A DNA stretch of 64,000 nt, from assembly GCF_030381805.1 (NCBI RefSeq), contig NZ_JAUDRH010000014.1, forward strand, positions 186,001 to 250,000, in the 5' to 3' direction. Positions 54,167 to 62,412 of the stretch are shown one piece after another. Position 1 is the first letter of the stretch. Each line of letters starts with the position of its first letter. A program made the position numbers and the translations under genes. This DNA is from Chlorogloeopsis sp. ULAP01. GTDB lineage: Bacteria > Cyanobacteriota > Cyanobacteriia > Cyanobacteriales > Nostocaceae. The notes below the pieces were generated by a model. It ran no database searches. It was not told the origin of the DNA and saw only the letters and a program-made list of their open reading frames with translations.

Positions 54167-55063
54167 ATGGCTACAATTTATCCAAGAGATGATTCTCACA
54201 ATTCCGTAGTAGAATTTCTTGACAATGTTGATAAGAGAGAAAAAATAGGAAAAATATTTGAGATACTTTTTTTGTTAGGATTATTGATAGGTTTATTTGT
54301 CCTAGCGTTATTACTTTTTGACGTTTTACGAGACGGATTAGGCAGATTTTTGACACCCGGATTTTTGACTGAAACTCCTTCTCGTTTTCCCGATCAAGGT
54401 GGTATTCGCCCTGCTATTGTCAGCAGTGTTCTTTTAGGGGTTGTCGTTATTTTGATAACTGTACCGATTGGTGTAGGAGCAGCTTTATATCTTGAAGAAT
54501 ACGCACCCAAAACCTGGTGGGCAGCAATTATTGAGATTAATATTAGCAATCTAGCGGGAGTACCTTCTATTGTCTATGGATTGTTGGGTTTAGGTGTTTT
54601 CAATTATTTACTTGGATTTGGCCCTACTTTGATTTCTGGAGCGTTGACTTTATCTTTGTTGTCTTTACCAGTTATTATTGTGACAGCAAGAGAAGCAATT
54701 CGCGCAGTTCCCGATTCCCTCAGATATGCTTCTTACGGCTTGGGTGTGACTAAGTGGCAAACACTTAGTAATCACGTCATACCCTATGCTATTCCTGGTA
54801 TTTTTACAGGAGTAATTATTTCTGTGTCTCGTGCTATTGGTGATGCCGCATCTTTGATTGTGGTTGGTGCTGTGGGTTTTCTTACCTTTAACCCTGGTTT
54901 GTTCCAGAGATTTATGGCATTACCTATTCAAATTTATAGTTACATTACTCGTCCAGAACCAGGTTTTGCTAATGCTGCTGCTGCAACAATTATTGTTTTA
55001 ATACTTTTGGTTTTAGCTTTAAATGGTTTAGCAATCTATATTCGCCAACGCTTCTATCATTAA
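54167..55063 (+). CDS. pstA: PstA phosphate ABC transporter permease
   Basis: 298 residues, six hydrophobic segments. IRPAIVSSVLLGVVVILITVPIGVGAALYLEEYAPKT, SNLAGVPSIVYGLLGLGVF and the coupling loop LRYASYGLGVTKWQTLSNHVIPYAIPGI identify it. Six bases separate it from pstC. Confidence 0.93.
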   Translation: MATIYPRDDSHNSVVEFLDNVDKREKIGKIFEILFLLGLLIGLFVLALLLFDVLRDGLGRFLTPGFLTETPSRFPDQGGIRPAIVSSVLLGVVVILITVPIGVGAALYLEEYAPKTWWAAIIEINISNLAGVPSIVYGLLGLGVFNYLLGFGPTLISGALTLSLLSLPVIIVTAREAIRAVPDSLRYASYGLGVTKWQTLSNHVIPYAIPGIFTGVIISVSRAIGDAASLIVVGAVGFLTFNPGLFQRFMALPIQIYSYITRPEPGFANAAAATIIVLILLVLALNGLAIYIRQRFYH

Positions 55064-55129
55064 ACAGTTAATTGCATAATTATTAACTGTTTAAATCTAG
55101 GTTTTATATATATTCAGAGAAAAGCTAAG

Positions 55130-55957
55130 ATGAGTTATCATAACAGTAGAAATCAACTAAATTCCACACTCAATCAACAAGATGATGCTGTATTCGATGT
55201 TGAAGGTGTGAAGGTTTATTATGCTGGTTTTTTGGCACTTCTAGATGTCTATTTGAGAATTCCTCAAAAACAAATTACCGCTTTTATTGGCCCTTCAGGA
55301 TGTGGTAAAAGCACTCTACTGCGTTGCTTTAATCGCATGAATGATTTAATCCCTGGAGCTAAGGTAGAAGGTAGGTTAATTTACCGCGATCGCAATATTT
55401 ACGATTCCAAAATTAACTCTGTAAAACTGCGCCGACAAGTAGGAATGGTTTTTCAAAGACCGAATCCTTTTCCTAAATCAATATACGAGAATATTGCCTT
55501 TGGGCCGCGTTCTAACGGTTATAACGGTAATCTTGATGAACTAGTAGAAGAATCTCTCAAACGTGCTGCCATCTGGGATGAAGTTAAAGACAAGCTCAAA
55601 GCAAAGGGTACAGCTTTATCTGGCGGACAACAGCAACGGCTTTGCATTGCACGCGCGATCGCTATGAAGCCAGACGTATTATTGATGGATGAACCTTGCT
55701 CGGCTCTCGATCCCATTTCTACCCGTCAAGTAGAAGAACTCTGCCTAGAACTCAAGCAACAATACACCATCATTATGGTGACTCACAATATGCAACAAGC
55801 TTCAAGGATTGCTGATTGGACGGCGTTCTTCAATACAGAAATTGATGAGCATGGCAAACGTCGCGGTAAATTAGTCGAGTTCAGCCCTACAGAACAAATG
55901 TTCCATACTCCTACAACCACAGAAGCTGAGGAGTATATCAGTGGACGTTTCGGTTAA
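55130..55957 (+). CDS. pstB: PstB phosphate ABC transporter ATPase
   Basis: 275 residues. Walker A GPSGCGKST, then LRCFNRMNDLIPGAKVEG (PstB-specific), MVFQRPNPFPKSIYENIAFG, signature LSGGQQQRLCIARAIA, Walker B VLLMDEPCSALDP, IMVTHNMQQASRIAD, and C-terminal AEEYISGRFG. The FNRMNDLIPG segment separates it from other ATPases. Ends the operon; faces the convergent TPR gene 19 bp away. Confidence 0.95.
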   Translation: MSYHNSRNQLNSTLNQQDDAVFDVEGVKVYYAGFLALLDVYLRIPQKQITAFIGPSGCGKSTLLRCFNRMNDLIPGAKVEGRLIYRDRNIYDSKINSVKLRRQVGMVFQRPNPFPKSIYENIAFGPRSNGYNGNLDELVEESLKRAAIWDEVKDKLKAKGTALSGGQQQRLCIARAIAMKPDVLLMDEPCSALDPISTRQVEELCLELKQQYTIIMVTHNMQQASRIADWTAFFNTEIDEHGKRRGKLVEFSPTEQMFHTPTTTEAEEYISGRFG

Positions 55958-55976
55958 TTTTTCTAACACAACCCTA

Positions 55977-57227
55977 TCAAGCAGTAATGCCATAAATCCA
56001 ACTCCGCTTTTGCGCCAGCAATAGTGCATCTTGATAAACTTGCTTAAACAAAACTCGCTGTGCATGACTACCACCAACAGAATGCAAGCGTGGTAAAACT
56101 GGTTTGAGTTGCGCTATGGCTGTGTTGAAATCACCTTTGGCATGAGCAACCATTCCCTTAGCTGCGGGAATTGCTACCTCTAACCAGCCTTGTCGTAGAA
56201 AAGGATTAATACTCAAAGCATATTGTTCCATACTCAGTAACATCTGGTTTACCCAGTCAGTAAGTCCAGCTTTAGCCATCGCATAGACGTAATGCAAGTC
56301 TTGAAAAGGTAGAGCGTGTTCATGAATACGAGGATAAAGATAGCTACTCAATTGTTGCCAGCGACTACCCACATTCACACCTTGTAACTCTAGTCGTAAT
56401 AGAAGTGAAATTGCTCCGACTTGATCTTTGGGAGATAGTTTGCTGGCGCGTCCCCAAATATGGGTATCGTAAAGTGTCAAGACTTTCTCTGTATCGCCTC
56501 GCTCTAAATAATACAGGGCAATGTGCCACCAGTTATGGGTATACAGCATAGAGTTGCAGTTTTCCCAAGTATCAGCAAAAGCCTCCATCCAAGCGATACC
56601 TTCATCTACTCGCCCTTGAGTTTCCAAAACATGGGCAACGGCATGATGCGCCCAAGGATTGTAGCGATTCATTGCTGTTGCTTTACGTCCCATTGCTTCT
56701 GCTGCTGCTAGCTCGTGGCACTGTTCTAAACCAAACGCAACCATACCGTATAGATAATGGTTTTCAAGATTGCCAGGTAGAACCTTTTGGGCAATTTGCA
56801 ATAATCTTTCTTTGTCACCCAAGTAAAAATAGTGATACTGTCCTTGCTGTACTGATATCAAGTCACGGGGAAATTTATTGGTAATCTCTTCATGGAGAGC
56901 GATCGCCACATCAATTTCTTTGTTTGCCCAAGCTAAAATTGCTTGCACATATAACTGTTCTCTATTAGTAATCTTGGCTATATTCTTTTGGGCTACTTGC
57001 AAATGGGCTTCGGCTTGCTGCCAAGCTATCCTGTTTTCTTGAGAAAGATAATAAGCAGCAGCATAGGCATGGGCTAAAGCACAAGTTGGATCTGCTGTAA
57101 TTGCTTGCAAAATCGCTATTTCTGCATCTTTGCCATAAAAAAGCGCTCGATCAATAAAGCGGTTAATGGCTGCGATCGCGTCTGGTGAATCGGTTGTGAC
57201 TGCTAGTCCTTGTGAATCTTTTATCAT
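55977..57227 (-). CDS. TTC38-type tetratricopeptide repeat protein
   Basis: 416 residues, no signal. TPR-like helices run throughout (FIDRALFYGKDAEIAILQAI, CALAHAYAAAYYLSQENRI). The core RYNPWAHHAVAHVLETQGRVDEGIAWMEAF and NSMLYTHNWWHIALYYLERGD match the tetratricopeptide repeat protein 38 family. Relatives occur near bacterial catabolic genes, but no reaction is known. It is divergent from ssuD-ssuE and shares with it a region carrying two operator copies, so co-regulation is likely. Confidence 0.85.
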   Translation of the reverse strand: MIKDSQGLAVTTDSPDAIAAINRFIDRALFYGKDAEIAILQAITADPTCALAHAYAAAYYLSQENRIAWQQAEAHLQVAQKNIAKITNREQLYVQAILAWANKEIDVAIALHEEITNKFPRDLISVQQGQYHYFYLGDKERLLQIAQKVLPGNLENHYLYGMVAFGLEQCHELAAAEAMGRKATAMNRYNPWAHHAVAHVLETQGRVDEGIAWMEAFADTWENCNSMLYTHNWWHIALYYLERGDTEKVLTLYDTHIWGRASKLSPKDQVGAISLLLRLELQGVNVGSRWQQLSSYLYPRIHEHALPFQDLHYVYAMAKAGLTDWVNQMLLSMEQYALSINPFLRQGWLEVAIPAAKGMVAHAKGDFNTAIAQLKPVLPRLHSVGGSHAQRVLFKQVYQDALLLAQKRSWIYGITA

Positions 57228-57348
57228 TAGTTAATTCCTCACACCAAAAATTCCCACAGACTAGAAGTCTGAATGGCAATTGTAACAATGGGGGAAACTC
57301 TCCATTGTCGCAACTGCCGCGCGATTTCTAATCACTAGGATTTGTAAA

Positions 57349-57374
57349 TACTGTAAGTCAGTCGGAATAGTGTA
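57349..57374. promoter_or_regulatory. Sulfur-island operator, copy 9
   Basis: Arms TACTGTAAGTC and GGAATAGTGTA, spacer AGTC. It is 122 bp upstream of the TPR gene start on the minus strand. The right arm is weaker than elsewhere. Confidence 0.6.
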
Positions 57375-57514
57375 TTTAATATCGAGTATGTCACACGATT
57401 TTAAAAATAACAACAAGTAAACTACTGTAAAACGATAGATAAACTGTATTTAGTTTTGTAAATATATTGCGTTAACTTAGTTACCTATGCGATACTCTGA
57501 AGTGAAATAAATAA

Positions 57515-57540
57515 TACGGTATACAGATAGATTTACCGTA
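57515..57540. promoter_or_regulatory. Sulfur-island operator, copy 10
   Basis: Arms TACGGTATACA and GATTTACCGTA, spacer GATA. It ends 44 bp before the ssuD start codon. Confidence 0.8.
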
Positions 57541-57583
57541 ATAAAAAAGCAGAGAAATTTTGCAGCGACTCTGAATAGACATC

Positions 57584-58744
57584 ATGCAGCTACTTTGGTT
57601 TATTCCAACTCACGGTGAGGGGCGTTATCTTGGTACTGCCATTGGCGGGCGGGCAGTTAACTTTGATTACTGGCGGCAGATTGCCCAAGCCTTGGATCAT
57701 TTGGGTTTTACGGGTGCATTACTACCTACAGGACGTTCTTGTGAAGACGCCTGGATTTTGGCATCAACTCTAGTAACGCATACTAAAAGAATGCGATTTT
57801 TGGTGGCAATTCGTCCGGGGTTGATGTCACCGGGGGTAGCGGCACGGATGGCAGCAACATTTGATCGCATATCCAGTGGAAGATTACTGATTAACGTCGT
57901 CACGGGTGGCGATCCTGTAGAATTGGCAGGGGATGGTTTGCATCTTTCCCATGATGATCGCTACGAATTAACAGATGAATTTTTGACGGTGTGGCGGCAG
58001 ATTGCAGCAGGGGAAATTGCAGATTTCCAGGGAGATTATCTCAACATACAAGGTGGTAAGCTGCTCTTTCCAACAGTACAGAAACCTCATCCACCATTGT
58101 GGTTTGGAGGTTCTTCACCCATTGCCCAGCGTATTGCCGCTAAACACGTAGATGTGTATTTAACTTGGGGCGAACCACCAGAACAAGTTGCTGAAAAGAT
58201 AGCTTCTGTAAAGCGGTTAGCAGAAGCAGAAGGCAGAACATTACGCTTCGGTATTCGCTTACACGTCATTGTGCGAGAAACTGAAGGCCAAGCATGGGAT
58301 GCAGCTAATGATTTAATTCGTTACGTGGATGAAGAGGCGATCGCCAAAGCCCAACAAGCTTATTCACGTATGGATTCCGAAGGACAACAGCGAATGCAAA
58401 ACTTACACAACGGCAGTCGCGAAGCTTTGGAAATCAGTCCGAATTTGTGGGCAGGAATTGGTTTAGTGCGGGGTGGTGCGGGAACTGCTTTGGTAGGCGA
58501 TCCTGATACCGTTGTCAAAAGAATGCAGGAATATAGCGAATTGGGTATCGATACTTTTATCTTTTCTGGATATCCCCATTTAGAAGAAGCATATCGAGTT
58601 GCAGAATTACTCTTCCCGCGTTTGCCTCTGGAAAATCAGCCAATATTGGAACCACAAGTACTAAGTCCTTTTGGCGAAATTGTGGCTAACCGAGAATTTC
58701 CGAAACAGCAAATTAAAGAAAAGACAATTGCAACTGTAGATTAA
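57584..58744 (+). CDS. ssuD: SsuD alkanesulfonate monooxygenase
   Basis: 386 residues. Blocks: LLWFIPTHGEGRYLGTAIGGR, TGALLPTGRSCEDAWILAS, FLVAIRPGLMSPGVAARMAAT, LLINVVTGGDPVELAGDG, LYLTWGEPPEQVAEKI (as VYLTWGEPP), NLWAGIGLVRGGAGTALVGD. This is the canonical FMNH2-dependent enzyme that splits alkanesulfonates to aldehyde and sulfite. Eighteen bases separate it from ssuE, its reductase partner. It is the intact counterpart of the pseudogene at 43048-43739. Confidence 0.96.
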   Translation: MQLLWFIPTHGEGRYLGTAIGGRAVNFDYWRQIAQALDHLGFTGALLPTGRSCEDAWILASTLVTHTKRMRFLVAIRPGLMSPGVAARMAATFDRISSGRLLINVVTGGDPVELAGDGLHLSHDDRYELTDEFLTVWRQIAAGEIADFQGDYLNIQGGKLLFPTVQKPHPPLWFGGSSPIAQRIAAKHVDVYLTWGEPPEQVAEKIASVKRLAEAEGRTLRFGIRLHVIVRETEGQAWDAANDLIRYVDEEAIAKAQQAYSRMDSEGQQRMQNLHNGSREALEISPNLWAGIGLVRGGAGTALVGDPDTVVKRMQEYSELGIDTFIFSGYPHLEEAYRVAELLFPRLPLENQPILEPQVLSPFGEIVANREFPKQQIKEKTIATVD

Positions 58745-58761
58745 AGAGGTTTTTAATCAAA

Positions 58762-59328
58762 ATGACTAATATTTTAGCGATCGCTGGTAGCCCTTCCCAT
58801 CCTTCCAGAACCTATGCAATTTTAGAATATGCTAGCAAGATTCTTTTACAGCAAGATTTACAGACAGATATTATTTCTGTACGGGATTTACCAGCACAAG
58901 ATTTGGCATTTGGACGTTATGATAGTCCAGCATTAGAACAACCAAAAGCATTATTAGCAAAGGCAAGTGGAGTAATTATATCTACTCCCATATATAAAGC
59001 AGCGTACACAGGCGTACTTAAAGCATTTCTAGATTTATTACCCCAAAAAGCATTGGCGGGTAAAGTTGTACTACCAATAGCAACAGGTGGAACAATTGCT
59101 CATTTATTATCAGTTGAGTATGCCTTGAAACCTGTGTTATCTGAGTTAGGTGCGCGGCACATATTGAGTACAGTCTATGCTGTAGATAAACAAATTCAAA
59201 TTCAAGCTGATGGTAGCGTGCAACTTGATGAAGAAATTGAGCAAAGATTAAAAGATGTTCTAAATGAGTTTGCTCAAGCAGTGAACCATTCCCAGAATAT
59301 TGCTAAAGAGCTTGCCCATGCCGGTTAG
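58762..59328 (+). CDS. ssuE: SsuE NAD(P)H-dependent FMN reductase
   Basis: 188 residues; AGAGGT before the ATG. Flavodoxin-like motifs AIAGSPSHPSRTYAILEYA and STPIYKAAYTGVLKAFLDLLP, then VLPIATGGTIAHLLSVEYALKPVLSELGA, typical of SsuE. It reduces FMN for SsuD and probably for the other LLM and DszC-like enzymes here. Last gene of the sulfur island. Confidence 0.95.
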   Translation: MTNILAIAGSPSHPSRTYAILEYASKILLQQDLQTDIISVRDLPAQDLAFGRYDSPALEQPKALLAKASGVIISTPIYKAAYTGVLKAFLDLLPQKALAGKVVLPIATGGTIAHLLSVEYALKPVLSELGARHILSTVYAVDKQIQIQADGSVQLDEEIEQRLKDVLNEFAQAVNHSQNIAKELAHAG

Positions 59329-59444
59329 TCAATAACGCTTCTCCCTAAATTGCCTAGTGAGCAGGTGAGTAATTCACATTCATCTGCTCATTTGTTGTCT
59401 GATTTTGATTAACCTAGCAGAATCAGCATTTTACGAGATGAAAA

Positions 59445-61229
59445 TTACTTTTGTCGTTCGAGCATCATTACTACAAAACCAGTCCCTTTCTCTTCATGTA
59501 AATACATTTCCTCCCCAATAATTCTGAGACTCCTGGCTTCAATAAAGTTGTGAAGAGTGCTTTGAAGAAACTTTCGAGACCGATAAAGGCGGATTTTTTC
59601 TTGTGGATTTAATATTATATTTTCCTCCTCTGCAAGTATTATGTGAAGTGGCTTGGTGCTTTTATTTTCAAAAAAACAATCAATTTGTATTACCTGACCA
59701 TAATTCTGCCAATCGTTCGAGGATACCTCAACTGTATAGAAATCATCCCTCTCAATCGGAGTCAGGTTTAGAAAAGCGTTCTGTAGAAGAGCGCTAAATG
59801 CAAACTTCCGAAAGGAGATATTTTCATACTCTGCTTGAATAGAACTTATTGTTCTCTGAAAATTTCTTGGCTCTAGTTTGTAAGGGTCAATAATCTGAAC
59901 CTCAAAAAGTAGTAGATCATCATCTCTCATAACTCGCACAATGTTATCAAGAACTTGCTTCGGTTTCTCAACATTAGCGATTGTGTTACCAATAAACCCA
60001 TACATTATGGGTTGTTGTTGTCCAAATATTTGGGCAATTTGAGCAATCTCTGTCATACCATCTTGAGTTTCAATGTCCCGTTGAATAGCAATGCGACGAT
60101 GAACTGGTAACTCTTGAACTGCTCCAATTGCTACTCTTAACATTTCGCGACTCATATCAACTGGAACATATAAAAAATTGTCACGGGGCTGAGTGTTGCC
60201 ATCTTCGTTGAAGAAATCTGAGATAATACCTTTATCCTTAGTTCCCTCACCCACACCAAGACTAACGAAGTTATAGCAATTCTTATCGACTAAATGAGTA
60301 AGCTTTCTAGCATATTGAGGAAATCTTTGAATATTATTTAGCATATGGTAAGCAGGGTCATAGCAGGCATTATTCCACATTCGAGTGGGACCTACACCAC
60401 AGTAAGAATATCCAGATTGAATTCGACGATTTTCTTTGTTTTTCAAGTCAATAATAAAATCATTTAACTTATACAATGGATTTTCACCAACATAAGTTAG
60501 TAACCAATTACTTGTAAGTTCTAGCCTAGATACATTATTTACTAAATCTTCTAAATCATCTGTAAATATTGATTTACTCTCCAGCAATTCTATAATTTTT
60601 ACTACCAGGGTTTGAGAATCAGTTGATGATTGCCACTCTGAATGTTCAATGCCTTGAAGCTCTTTATGTAGAGGATGGTTAAGCGGTAAGGCTATTGATT
60701 CTTTAATATGAATAAGTAAAAGAATTTTGTTAGGTTGAGTATTACACAACTGCCGAACCCGTTTCACTTCTTTCATAATGATGTCTGCTACTGAGTTTTT
60801 GGAAACTAGCAGCAGGAAACACTCGTATTGCTCTAGTTCTTCGTCGCTACATTGTAACCAGCTATCAGCTATTAATACTGCTTGTCCATCTGTCTCCAAA
60901 GCTTCATGTAATTGTTGAGCACAAGATAGTGCAGCTTGATTACTGAGATCCCTAATACTGACACTAAACTTTTGTACGAGTGGTTTGGGGTCAATAGAAG
61001 TGTCATCCAAGTCAGCAAATTTCTCCCATGGTAGACCTAACGCTTCACAGATTTTCAGAAAAATCTCCTTATCAACAGGTTTCCCATGCAAGAATCTTTG
61101 GACAGTACATAGAGCAATTTCTACTGCTTCTGCTAATTGTGCTTGACTTACAAAGTGACTACGCTTCTGAGCAGATCTAACTTGTGGAATATACTCTTTG
61201 CGAACTTTGAGTCCTCTTGAGTTTGGCAT
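59445..61229 (-). CDS. HTH / TIR-like / EgtD-like methyltransferase fusion protein
   Basis: 594 residues. Residues 26-72 form a helix-turn-helix of the kind found at the front of cyanobacterial signalling proteins (SQAQLAEAVEIALCTVQRFLHG, FLKICEALGLPWE). Residues about 88-218 resemble a TIR domain (SVSIRDLSNQAALSCAQQL, YECFLLLVSKNSVADIIMKEV). The C-terminal half (from about 250) matches histidine N-alpha-methyltransferase EgtD and relatives (FVSLGVGEGTKDKG, VPVDMSREML, YGFIGNTIANVEKP). Function unknown; a role in stress or defence signalling is inference. It is divergent from the peptide gene. Confidence 0.78.
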   Translation of the reverse strand: MPNSRGLKVRKEYIPQVRSAQKRSHFVSQAQLAEAVEIALCTVQRFLHGKPVDKEIFLKICEALGLPWEKFADLDDTSIDPKPLVQKFSVSIRDLSNQAALSCAQQLHEALETDGQAVLIADSWLQCSDEELEQYECFLLLVSKNSVADIIMKEVKRVRQLCNTQPNKILLLIHIKESIALPLNHPLHKELQGIEHSEWQSSTDSQTLVVKIIELLESKSIFTDDLEDLVNNVSRLELTSNWLLTYVGENPLYKLNDFIIDLKNKENRRIQSGYSYCGVGPTRMWNNACYDPAYHMLNNIQRFPQYARKLTHLVDKNCYNFVSLGVGEGTKDKGIISDFFNEDGNTQPRDNFLYVPVDMSREMLRVAIGAVQELPVHRRIAIQRDIETQDGMTEIAQIAQIFGQQQPIMYGFIGNTIANVEKPKQVLDNIVRVMRDDDLLLFEVQIIDPYKLEPRNFQRTISSIQAEYENISFRKFAFSALLQNAFLNLTPIERDDFYTVEVSSNDWQNYGQVIQIDCFFENKSTKPLHIILAEEENIILNPQEKIRLYRSRKFLQSTLHNFIEARSLRIIGEEMYLHEEKGTGFVVMMLERQK

Positions 61230-61819
61230 GGCTCATTCTATACAACGCTATGCACATTTTAAAACAGCAAGTAAGATAATTTTGCAAGTCAGTGATCACT
61301 CAGTATCAAATAAGAAATTTGAGTTCCTCTTAGTTGTAATAATAAGCACATATAATAAATGACATAGCAATAATTAATTCTTTTTCTCAGTAAAGCTTTT
61401 GTGTCTAAAAATACAACTTAAATCTATATGTCTAGGAAAGATAATAGTTGTGTAGGCAGTAATAATTCAATAACAACTCAATCGTTTATCAGTTTTTATT
61501 TTTCTTTCAAGATAAATTAAAAATATATTTTACAAGTCAGTAATAAGTCAATATAAAGTCATCTATTTCTCAGTTTCATAGTTAATCATTAATCGTCTAA
61601 AGTGAAATCAAGTTGGAGTTAATAAATAAGAATTAATTCCAAGTTAAACAATAGATTGTTCATCTGACAATTTGTTTTTTAATGATAATAAGTAATTTTA
61701 CTATCAAAAACAAAATGTCTTTGAAGCAATCTCAACTATTTTCTAAATTGCGAAGTCCAACCTAAAACTAATTGATAGTTTTAGGTATTTTGATTCACTT
61801 GAATATTAGGAGAAAAACC
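61230..61819. other. AT-rich divergent region with iterated repeats
   Basis: 590 bp between the fusion protein and the peptide gene; very low GC. It carries the GTCA-type iterons listed separately. A promoter for the peptide gene is expected near 61700-61800; no operator copy of the sulfur type is present. Confidence 0.55.
61284..61575. repeat. Iterated GTCA-type motifs, three clusters
   Basis: Three clusters at about 61284-61314, 61455-61483 and 61532-61575 each repeat a unit near AGTCAGTAATA at about 11-bp spacing; the last reads AAGTCAGTAATAAGTCA followed by ATATAAAGTCA. Helical phasing suggests protein-binding sites. Confidence 0.5.
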
Positions 61820-62173
61820 ATGTCGAATATTGACAAAATGCTTGAAAGTACTTCTGCTAATCAAGACTTATTTGTTGATTTAAATAAAAAAGATGCTGAA
61901 GCACTTAGTGGGGGAGCATTAGAGAGATTTACCATTTCTAACCGGACAAACGCTCGGATACCTTACTCGGTTGATGGATCAAGATTACGCTACTTGAACC
62001 CTGGTTCAGTTGCAAGTTGGGCTACTACACGAGGAGGAATAGTTGCTTTTGACTATGATGTTCGTCCAGGAGTCCAATTGCGCAGACGCAATTTATCCAA
62101 TGGTCGGTATACATTTCTACCTGATACCAGGACTTCTTATAGAGGTGATATTGACATCTTTCGCATCGCCTAG
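61820..62173 (+). CDS. Double-glycine-leader secreted peptide (bacteriocin-like), Cys-free core
   Basis: 117 residues from the ATG at 61820, with AGGAG eight bases upstream. The first 32 residues form a leader ending in LNKKDAEALSGG, the usual C39 peptidase cleavage site after GG. The remaining 85 residues (ALERFTISNRTNARIPYSVD onward) contain no cysteine, so thioether rings are impossible; beta-rich content and repeated Arg (QLRRRNLSNGR) are visible. The core family is not recognised. A C39 exporter follows 240 bp later. Confidence 0.75.
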   Translation: MSNIDKMLESTSANQDLFVDLNKKDAEALSGGALERFTISNRTNARIPYSVDGSRLRYLNPGSVASWATTRGGIVAFDYDVRPGVQLRRRNLSNGRYTFLPDTRTSYRGDIDIFRIA

Positions 62174-62235
62174 TAATTAAATCTCAAGTAGATTTACTTG
62201 AATCTCTCCGGCTAGTTTTTCCTGGCTTCATACAA

Positions 62236-62387
62236 CTCGAAGAGCCAACTACTTAGTTTGTTGAGCTAACAACCTGAAGACATTAGACTTGTTGCGACAT
62301 AGTATCTAAAACTACATGAACCCAATACATAGCAGGTGTTCTCAGCGATTATGCAACAAGTCTATTATAAATTCGTGGCTCTTCGAG
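62236..62387. repeat. Nested inverted repeats between peptide and exporter genes
   Basis: Outer 12-bp arms CTCGAAGAGCCA (62236-62247) and TGGCTCTTCGAG (62376-62387); inner 11-bp arms AGACTTGTTGC (62285-62295) and GCAACAAGTCT (62353-62363). The outer stem is followed by CTTTTTTTCTC. Either a large branched terminator/attenuator or a small mobile-element remnant. Confidence 0.6.
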
Positions 62388-62412
62388 CTTTTTTTCTCTA
62401 TTAAAAGCTCTA

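Larger units (their letters stand above)
57228..57583. other. Divergent control region with two operators
   Basis: 355 bp between the TPR gene and ssuD. Operator copies 9 and 10 lie at 57349-57374 and 57515-57540, one nearer each gene. Nothing else recognised. Confidence 0.7.

Noticed and set aside
3646..57540. Reading the 26-bp palindrome as NtcA sites
   Set aside because: NtcA sites are GTA-N8-TAC; here the order is TAC...GTA at the outer ends with a 20-bp interior, and the associated genes are sulfur genes.
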